A stretch of DNA of 64,000 nt from Metallyticus violacea (taxonomy: Eukaryota; Arthropoda; Insecta; Mantodea; Metallyticidae): positions 28,712,501 to 28,776,500 of the forward strand of contig CM060834.1 of NCBI GenBank assembly GCA_030762175.1, given 5' to 3'. Numbering within the stretch: the first letter of the stretch is position 1; each line of letters begins with the position of its first letter. This document shows positions 55,831 to 64,000 of this stretch, piece by piece. The position numbers were made by a program, and so were the translations under genes. The notes under the pieces are model-generated. The model was given only the letters and a program-made list of their open reading frames with translations. It ran no database searches and had not been told where the DNA came from.

Positions 55831-57136
55831 ATCTTTAAATTCATATGTCTGTAAATACCGTTCTTCATGTTTTTTTTAAAAAAAATTATTATTTATCATT
55901 ATTAATATTGCCTTTTTTATTATTTCTTCCTCTTTCTTATTGCGTATCATAAATAAGCATATATCATCTACAAGCTGCATAAAATATATTTAATGTGTAT
56001 ATAGAATTTTATAACAACAAAAATACATTTACTACTACAAGTTCCTCAATATTGGAAGAAAAAACATTATTGGGTAATAGAATTTCGTAAAAATAATATA
56101 AAACTCGCTATTCCTAAGATTATAAAAACAGATGTGTGTCTGCATTAGTTTTTTGTTCAGCATCCCGTATTTACCTAAAGTACAAGAATCTGAGGGGTGC
56201 AAACTTTAAACAGCCTTTGGCGCTTGTGGCATGCGGCTGTTTCCTTTTCTGGAATATTTGAATAATCGACGGTATCTTGCGGAGGGAGGCAAGGGAATCC
56301 CAATCGATTTCTCTCTTTCGGTGAAAGGAAAAGGGAGGAGAAGTTGCCAACTTAATTAAAATAATACGCATATTTTGACAAAGATTTATGCAATGGGGGA
56401 CTCTGAGTTATGTCATGGTGTGGATGACTTTCAGGAATCTCTGAAAAAATTAACCCCTTTTGTTCTTCCTTTCCTTTTCTCGAACTTCTTACTTCGCGGA
56501 CAAATCTACCAGGTCTACTAAGTTGAAAAAGAAGATCGATGGTCGTGAAAATAAGCCTTTTCGGCTATACAGGCAAGGATTACAAATAAAACCCAGCTCT
56601 TTGAAATGTTTAAATAAATATTATAACATTCAAAATTAGTATATAAATTATAAAGGTATTCCAATCACATAAAGTTTATGTTTTTAAAGAATGTTACTTA
56701 ATAAATGATAAACTTTTGGTGCTGCATGGAAGCGCTAACAACAAGACTACGTTTTATATGAATATATCGTAAACTTTATTAATTTTTGGAAATACACAAA
56801 TTTTTATGTTTTGTAAGTACACTTGAGGTGCGACCCCTCCAATCATTGCCGGCATTTGTCGCCGTGAACTCATGGAGACACAAAACTCCGTTTTAATACT
56901 TCGGCCTGGCTTTTTAAACAGATGTTAAAAGTTAACACGGGGTTAGACTGCTTTAACATTCAAAGTAACAAAAAGTCTGTTTCATTAACCAATGTTAAAT
57001 TTAACAACATGTTAAACTTCGCGACATAAACGTAATGTCTTATACTGTGCGTAATACGATACAAGAAGGAAACTTAGATGCAGTGACGAAGGAGTAACAT
57101 GGTAACATCGTTTCTCTATCAAAACAAGAACTTCTC
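55831..57136. other. Unassigned sequence
   Basis: AT-rich to 56150. 56160-56580 is less AT-rich with a 66-codon minus frame of no known motif. 56820-57030 holds repeated TGTTAAA-like motifs (GTTAAAAGTTAACACGG, ACCAATGTTAAATTTAAC, CATGTTAAAC) of unknown meaning. Confidence 0.4.
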
Positions 57137-57299
57137 TTGGGTGGCGCACGAAATGCCATACATTGAAATTGTGTAATAAATATATTATTTGTAGGTTGGC
57201 AACGTTGGAATATTGTGACGATTAGCCGTAGTTCGTGCATGGTTCAACAGTAGACAGCAGTTTCAATATCACGCATGCGTGACTCCACCGCTTCAGTTT

Positions 57300-57585
57300 G
57301 TCGGTCTTCGTTGTGTAGTGGTAACTTGGCCTCCTAAACCCAAGATCGCGGGTTCAAACCCGGCCAGGATCGATGGATTTTCCGGGTGTAAAAATCCCAA
57401 GTATGGCTTCCTTCGGAAGGGAAGTAAAGCCATGGGTCTATATTTACGGTACGGTACGGTACGAACCTCAAGCCTGAAAGAAGAGGCCTCTGAGCAAAGT
57501 TTGTCGGCCGTTTCACGCCCTGAATTGAATGAAACGCTAATGACCTGAGATGTTAAAGAGCTGCCGTAAATAAACCAAATCAACA
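57300..57585 (+). mobile_element. SINE-A with perfect 15-bp target duplication
   Basis: A full-length copy: A box TAGTGGTAACTTGG near 57316, B box GGGTTCAAACCC at 57350-57361, body TGGCTTCCTTCGGAAGGG and a (TACGG)n run at 57447-57462, 3' end ACCTGAGATGTTAAAGAGC. CCACCGCTTCAGTTT is repeated at 57285-57299 and 57586-57600. It lies in the 5' leader of the transposon, 21 bases before its ATG, so it is younger than the host element. Frames on both strands at 57279-57589 are SINE sequence. Confidence 0.95.
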
Positions 57586-57606
57586 CCACCGCTTCAGTTT
57601 AGTAAA

Positions 57607-58700
57607 ATGGCGGACAAAGGCCGGTTGACGCTAGAACAGAAAGTGAAGACTGTGTTGTTTCACGCGGAAACGAAGAGTGTAGCACAGACGCAAGGACATT
57701 TGTGTTCATTTTCGTACGAGGTGGGCCCGCTGCAGACAGACAGTGTATAGACTAACCACACAATTTGAAACTGACGGCAGTATTTTAGAGCAAAAGCGAC
57801 CTCGTGTCAACACAGTCCATACTCCAGAGACAATCGAGGCTGTGAGAGTGACTTTGACACGAAGTCCCAGGAAATCCACGAGACGAGCTTCAGCCACGTT
57901 GGGCATCTCACGTCGTTCTCTTCAAAGAATACTTCATGCTGACGTGAACTTATTCCCATACAAAATGACAGTGTTGCACAAACTGACGGAAAATGACAAG
58001 GTATGGCGATTACAGTTTGCGACTTCGGCTCTTGCAAATGATGATGCCGTGATTCATAACACGTGGTTTTCTGATGAGATCTACGTTCATTTGTACGGTA
58101 GCGTCAATAAGCAGAATATCAGATTTTGGGCACGAGAGCCTCCTGGTGTTGTACACGAGATTGAAAATTACGGAAAAAAAGTTAGTGTAAGAGGTGCCAA
58201 TTCCAGCCATCGAATCATTGGGCCAGCCTTTTTCAACGGCACAGTTAACAGTGCCCGCTACATGGAAGTGTTGCAAAATAATTTTCTTTCGCAACTTTAT
58301 GGAACAGGGTTATCAATGGAGATACAATCGTTCATGCAAGATGGAGCTCGTCCTCATACAGCAAATGTTATTGTGGATTTCCTGCACCAACATTTCGGGC
58401 TCCGTGTGATGTCCCATCGATATCCAGAACGTTTCCAGGACGGTTCAATATGGCCGCCACACAGTCCGGATATTAATCCCTGTGGTTATTTTTTATAGGG
58501 ACATTTGAAGGAGACAATCTACCGCAACAAACCACAATCTAATGCAACTGCGAGCGGGTATCACAAAATGTTTCCAGGGAGTAACAGAAGACTTGTGTCG
58601 TAGAATGGTTGGAAACGTCACAGTTCGTCTCGAAGAGGTGGTACGTCAAAAAGGTGGATATATTGAAATGCACTGCACGCTAGCTGAGCATACACAATGA
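57607..58700 (+). pseudogene. Transposase of the SINE-interrupted transposon
   Basis: Starts at ATG 57607 (MADKGRLTLEQKVKTVLFHA). A one-base frameshift near 57690 is needed to join RKDICVHFRTRWARC to the 251-codon open stretch 57743-58498, which holds FETDGSILEQKRPRV, RRASATLGISRRSLQRIL (helix-turn-helix), TWFSDEIYVHLYG (first Asp), FMQDGARPHTANVIVDFL (second Asp) and WPPHSPDINPCGYFL. The third catalytic Asp, expected after PC, is Gly (GGT, 58484-58486), with 47 residues between the second and third positions. A TAG replaces the Trp of FLWG (58496-58498), then a further frameshift; the original end QKGGYIEMHC...AEHTQ is at 58640-58700. The protein is inactive. Confidence 0.92.
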
Positions 58701-58795
58701 GATGATTAATGTAAAAACGAAATAATTGACATGTTTTGTATATTAAAAGTTATATAAACAGTTTTCAATGTATGACATTTCGTGCGCCACGCTGT

Positions 58796-60712
58796 ATTTG
58801 TGGCCATACTTTCCTCCCGCTCCAGCTTATCATGCCCTCCTTGCGGCAGCGAGAATGATCAATTCAGCCGCCGAGGTATGGTATGGGTGGAACTGAAGGT
58901 TTTAATGTGCATCTTATGATCCGTATTTTGTGCCTCTGTCAGTGTATATAAAATGAAGAAAAGACATAGTTCTTCTCTTCGGTTAAAACGCAACCAAGAA
59001 GTTTTGAGGGTTGAGTACCTTTCGGCCACAAGGTGACCAGGAAGTGTAAATTTAGCAAACATTTCAGTAGCATACATTTTGCACTGTACACACATAAAGT
59101 GTGCAAACGTTAAGTGTAGTAATTAGAAATATTTTAATATCACTTTTAGTTGATAAAAATCAATACCAATAAGAAATGAAACATATTTCTATTTGTATTT
59201 CAAAACTTGAAAATGAATTACTTTTTAAGCAGTTAGTATAGATATATTATTTATAGTTCCCACGACAGCACGTTGTCTGCGGTTTAAGTTAAAAAAAAAA
59301 AAGCATTCAAATTTCTCCAATAGTTAACAAGAAAAATGCATGATTATGTCACTGTTTTCAGTTTTTTAACAATATTTTATTTTGGTTTACAATTTTTAAA
59401 AAAACTTTTTATGTGCATTTGAGAATTAAAATTTACAGAGCATCTTTAGTAAAGTTTTCTTAATATCTCTCAAAATTTTCATATTGATAGCTTTAAAACT
59501 TCCGATATACAGTGTAAAATGTATTGCTGCATTATTTGCTAGATTTACATTTCCTAGTTACCTTAAACCTGACATTTTGTTGGGAGGTTTTTACTGTGTC
59601 TGCTCGGGACTCCGGTACTTTGTATGAACAAAGGTTGTTTTAATTGTAAAGCTATTGTTATTGTTGTTTTAATGGTAAAATTTGTATATCTGAGGTTGCT
59701 TGAAATGCATTTTATAATCCTTTTATCAAGAAATGTCTGACATCCATTTTCTGGCAGAAGTTTTAAAATATTATTTCTTTAAAATGAAACTTTATTCAAT
59801 TATGGCGACTGTTTTTGTTCTCCAAGAGTTAATATACTTCGCCAGTTAAAGAGGCAGCCTTTTTCTTTTTTAGAATTGCTTATTGAAAGTCTTAATTATG
59901 TCGTGAATTTACATTTACTTATTATTACTTAGACACATTTTCTTTAACTGTATGCTAAAACTAATATGCTGCCTTTCACATTTTGCACTTTGCAAATGTT
60001 AAGAACAGGATTTTTTTTTTTTTGCAAATTATTTTTAAATAGTTATTGTTGAACTTTGTAAGTTTTACTTTATCTCCCGTATTATTCAGTTACCTATTCA
60101 GGCCACATTTGGAGGGTTTTTCCCCCAGCACCATCCTAAAGTCAAAGTTTGCAGACATCAATGGGAGGATGTTGTTCATAATTTATTGATTCACGGTGAA
60201 AGGATGAGGTAAAATTCTCAAAGTAATTATACTAAAACTTAACAATAAAATAAAATAAATAATGTACTGTATTTTTTTTATAATCAACGTGTAAGTTTAT
60301 CATACCGAGAAGTCCATCGTAGGTTTTATGCACGCACGTCAATCATTCTGTCTTCTTGACAAACATACCAATGCCAGATTCCAATATCCACTTTCGGATT
60401 TTATTTGTTGGATTTTTTCTTGTCCTCTCAAGTGATGATGTGTTTGGGGGACAGCTTTCTTGGTTTTGTTTCAAAATTGGGTTTTCTTAAGATGAACAGA
60501 AAGCTCTGTTCATTGCCTAATCCGAGGAAATAGAGGGCATATTCATTACTAATACTCTTTATACAGGTTTTAATAAAAAATACTGGGACAAACTTTGAGG
60601 ACGAGTTTCTCAAACCAAAACAAGGGTAAGAAAGTCAGGTCCGGAAATGCAGAGTCATTATTCAACAAGTTTCATCAACTTAAATTTGTCTAATTAACTT
60701 TTTTCGGACAGT
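58796..60712. other. Unassigned AT-rich sequence
   Basis: Nearly 2 kb without a recognised feature. Minus-strand frames at 58859-59095 (78 codons) and 60428-60613 (61 codons) show no motif. Confidence 0.5.
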
Positions 60713-60715
60713 TTT

Positions 60716-60768
60716 TAATAGTGTTTAACGCCCCTTTTTACTGCTGAGGCGTCACCGGCGGTGGAACT
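60716..60768 (-). mobile_element. SINE-B 3'-end fragment
   Basis: Only TAGTGTTTAACGCCCC, then TTTTTACTGCTGAGGC and GTCACCGGCGGTGGA are present, the last 50 or so bases of SINE-B. No target duplication was recognised. Confidence 0.72.
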
Positions 60769-62385
60769 ACATCTAAGACTTAGGAAGACGGCGTTTGCCT
60801 TAAATTGTAGTAGCTGCGCGTATCTGATAATTGGAGTGCTGAATGATTCTGAGTCCCTTGATTTGTACAACTGACTAGCTGACGCGGAGCGCTAGCGATC
60901 TCTTACAAAGGGTAGATTGCTGCAACAAAAAGATGTCTGCGCTGAACTCAACTCTCAAGCGGAAGATGCTCCCGCACTGCTCTCCACTTCCGCACAGTAT
61001 GCATCTTCAATGACGTAGTCGTCAACTACTTCTACTTTCTACTTCTCGTTTGCGTCTGCTTCACACTTCGAATAAGAATAAAAAGAATGACATGAGAGAA
61101 CGTTTCCCTATTTATATTCCCTTTGCACTTGGTCGCTTCGCGTTATGATCTCACACGGATCGACACAACTGAACCCATGGCATCTGAGTATTTAAAATAG
61201 GTGATTCCAATTGGAGAGTGTAAACTCACTTATAGGCTGCACTTTCGAACTTCAATATTACACCCTACGTGATTCGCTACTGCGAAATCGTGTGTTCCGA
61301 TGACCAGTAAAGTTCATTACCTTGGTACGCAAACTTGGGAATGTTGACGGGACCAGCACTCCGCTTCGCGATTGTAAATACAAAAGGCTCTATTGTCCGT
61401 TTGTTCCTATTGTGAGTGGAGGGCTTAGCCGTCCTTTGGCTAGCATATATGTCGAGAGGCATTCCTGACCACGAATTTTCTTTTCTACATATATATAAAA
61501 ATGGTTCCACAAGTTATATTAGAAAATACACAAATGTTACTAACAATTACATATTTCTATAAAGTAATACCTGTATCTTGCTGGTGGAGGCAGAATGCAA
61601 GAACTGCTTTAACTTCAGTTAGATTTGAGCAGTTAACCATGATAGGATAATAGTATTCATGTTGTGACCAGGCAGATATGATTTTTATGTAATGGAATGA
61701 TAATGAACTCATAGTTGCACATTTTATCAGATAGCATTCTCAGAGCAAAGACAATTGAATCATAAAACATTTCAGCATTGGTAATTCCATTGTCTGAAGA
61801 AGTTAATTGTTATTTTAACAAATTTTACTGTTGGGTAATATCTCAAGAAATATGCGTTATTTTAAAAATAACTTTAAAAAAAGAAATTTTTTGATAAATG
61901 TTTCTATGACTTTTCCCTCTTGTTTTGGTCTCAGGAATTCATCTCCAAAGTTTGTCCCAGTGCTTTTATTGTATTCTGTATATATAGGTTGGCCCGTAAC
62001 ACGTGCTAAAAGCCCAATATCTCTTAAACGGACAAAGAAAAAACCAAATGATGATTTTTGTGTACTAATTGCAGGAAGGGGTCTTCTGAATAGCGTGGTC
62101 ACCTTATAGGGCTCCGGGGAAGGGAGAGTCTTTAAAATTTTAAATGGAAGAATGGAATAGTTTTAGTTAATTCCGAAGGAACCCGTGGAACTATTTTTGA
62201 AAATTTTCTTCAAATCTCCATTGATCCTACCTACGAGATACCGAAAAAAGACAATTAAAAAAATGTATATCTGTCAGCATTAACTCTCCAGAGGTTGCAT
62301 TTTTTTCCCCTCGACGAAACTCGGCATATAACCACCAATTAATAAATGAATTATCAACTTCGTTAATCAGAAAAAAATGGCCATT
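60769..62385. other. Unassigned sequence
   Basis: 60780-61480 is relatively GC-rich (GACGCGGAGCGCTAGCG, CGGAAGATGCTCCCGC) and holds a 77-codon minus frame (61277-61510) with no known motif. 61980-62130 (TTGGCCCGTAACACGTGC, CTTATAGGGCTCCGGGG) may be a fragment of an unknown repeat. Overlapping 81- and 92-codon frames at 61831-62109 are not credible. Confidence 0.42.
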
Positions 62386-62389
62386 GGGA

Positions 62390-63900
62390 TGCGGGTTAAC
62401 CTAAACCGATTTTTTTAAAAAAAAATTTAAACGCACAAGTGCCTGCAATTTTTGTGTTTATCAACAAAACAACGTATATTTCATTAAAATAAGTTAATAA
62501 AAATAATTTCAGATTAGGGCAATCGGGGATATACCTGAAAACCGAATAGAGGTTAAAGCGATATTTAAAAATCGCTCTGGCGGCCCAATTTAAAAAAAAA
62601 AAAAGTAAAGGAAAATTGGTAATTGGCATTGAAATAAAATATTAAAAATTATTTAAAAAAATTTAAAGCAAACTTGATAATTGACATGGAAATAAAATAA
62701 TAAATTGTTCCTGAAAAACAGTGTAATCATATTATTAGAAATGAGGATTTACCTAAAATCCAGCATTTAAAATTCGCTTTAGCGGCACCAATATTTGCTT
62801 TTCTGCAACGAAACCTCGTATACACCATTTAAATAAAAACAAAACAATACAAAACATTTTCTGAAAATCAGGGAAATCGGACGATGAGTGAGGGTTTACC
62901 TGAAACCTAAAATTTAAAAATTTCTTTAGCGGAACCAATATTTTTTTTTCACAACAAAATTCGGTATCTCCCATTTAAATAAAATAAGAAAAAATCTAGG
63001 AATGGAGGTATAGCTAAAAACTGAAATAAACAGCGGAGGTATCGCGAAATTTAAAAATCGCTCTAGCGGCCACAATTTAGTTTTTTTTTCCCTCAACGAA
63101 ATAGGCCAAATAAATAAAATATAAATAATAGTTTCTGAAAATCAGCGAAATGGAATTATTAGAAGTGAGAGCTCACCTTAAACCCAACATTTAAAAATTA
63201 CTCTAGCGCACAAATATTTGCTTTTTCGCAAGAAAACTAGTATATACAATTTAAATAAAAAAGCAAAATAATTCCTGAAAATAAGATCAATCGAACTATT
63301 AGAAGCGAGTTTTACCTGAACCCCAAAATTTAAAAATCGCTTTTCACAACGAAATTCGGTACATACCATTTTGAGATAAATTAGTTTCTGAAAACAAGAG
63401 AAATCGGACTTTTAGCTGTAGGGGTATACTTGAAAACCGAAATTTAAAAACGCACTCTTGCGTTTAATTTTCTCTCTGTGTTTAACAGGACACATTAATT
63501 AATTAATTAATTTAATAATTAAATTAATTCAGCATATATTTATAACGATGCATATGTTTTATATTTAACAAAAGCTTGTCGTGAAGATAGCAAATATGAA
63601 ATACTAACCTAATATGCGCATGTAAGGGAGTTCTGTATTAGTATTAACATTTGCGTTACATATTTTTTACTACAATAGCATTTAAATTAAATTTCAAAGC
63701 CAACGAAAATCGATGTAACTTTCGGTTGCATATTGTTGATTGTGTATATTTGCTTATCACATTGTAATCGTTTTTAAATAGTAACATGTCTTTGTTTTAT
63801 TGAAACATGAACATTTTTTAAATATACAATGTAACCCAAAACTTTCGGCGGTCTATTTGCATTTAATTAATAGTATACCATTATTTTGCTATTTAATCTC

Positions 63901-63940
<40 letters not shown>

Positions 63941-64000
63941 CTAAAATGTGGTTTCTCTTTTATAATACTAATAGATTGCAAGAATCCTAATTTTGTTCCG
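62390..64000 (-). mobile_element. Composite dispersed repeat, copy 4 (about 8-unit core), cut by window end
   Basis: Inverted copy with the longest core: AAATTTAAAAATCGC-like anchors occur at about 63440, 63325, 63190, 63050, 62910, 62765, 62565 and 62415, i.e. every 115-200 bases, commonly 137-145. Each unit carries TCTAGCGGC-type sequence, TTTGCTTTTTCGCAA, CATTTAAATAAAA and TTTCTGAAAATCAG. The shared flank follows (63470-64000: AAAGCTTGTCGTGAAGATAG, CGAAAATCGATGTAACTTTC, an AAT microsatellite, GTGGTTTCTCTTTTAT) and runs past the end of the window. No coding capacity. Confidence 0.75.
63899..63938. repeat. (AAT)n microsatellite
   Basis: About 13 AAT units inside the flank of composite-repeat copy 4, at the position corresponding to the trinucleotide runs in the other copies. 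Confidence 0.95.

Larger units (their letters stand above)
57137..58793 (+). mobile_element. IS630/Tc1-mariner-type transposon with TIRs, interrupted by a SINE
   Basis: The ends are about 30-bp inverted repeats: left GTGGCGCACGAAATGCCATA (57141) and right, read inward from 58790, GTGGCGCACGAAATGTCATA, both continuing CATTGAAA. TA follows the right end (58794-58795); the left flank base pair has changed. Removing the 301 bp due to the SINE and its duplicated target leaves an original element of about 1.36 kb, a normal size for a single-transposase element. It encodes one transposase on the plus strand (57607-58700). It is the best preserved element in the window. Confidence 0.93.

Overview
The window looks like non-coding DNA from a large, repeat-rich arthropod genome, most likely an insect. 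The base composition is AT-rich, no open reading frame exceeds 251 codons, and no host exon, rRNA or functional tRNA gene could be supported. The diagnosis rests on the repeats: IS630/Tc1/mariner transposases of the insect type (some with the DUF4817 N-terminal domain), an insect-style LINE C-terminus and several tRNA-derived SINE families. A hemimetabolous insect such as a cockroach would fit, but the species is a guess.

Layout. 0-7 kb: unassigned sequence, an IS630-type transposase tail (2.4 kb), a roughly 340-bp tandem repeat (3.2-4.4 kb) and a decayed near-full-length transposase (5.6-6.6 kb, minus strand). 8-18 kb: two copies of a composite dispersed repeat with a tandem core, another transposase tail (12.5 kb) and tRNA-derived SINEs. 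19-25 kb: SINE-like sequence, LINE fragments, and two TIR-bounded, internally deleted transposons (22.6-23.3 and 24.0-24.9 kb). 26-36 kb: tRNA-like relics, many SINE-B copies, two mariner copies and one mariner with both ends and its TA target duplication (34391-35661). 36-39 kb: a Penelope-like remnant, an LTR-like block with a perfect 154-bp tandem duplication, and a transposase tail. 41-55 kb: four more mariner relics, a third and a partial composite-repeat copy, a Mutator-like transposase remnant, a SINE-A and a LINE C-terminal zinc knuckle. 57-59 kb: the best preserved transposon, with terminal inverted repeats and a 251-codon open stretch, carrying a SINE-A inserted in its leader. 60-64 kb: unassigned sequence, then a fourth composite-repeat copy running off the end.

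Nothing here works as an operon or pathway. The organising logic is layered transposition: old DNA transposons, SINEs inserted later with readable target duplications, and microsatellites grown inside several elements. The most interesting unexplained structure is the composite repeat: four main copies plus one fragment share a flank and a trinucleotide microsatellite at the same place, and the four main copies carry very different numbers of a roughly 135-140-bp core unit. All transposases seen are disrupted. Family assignments come from reading motifs by eye without database searches.
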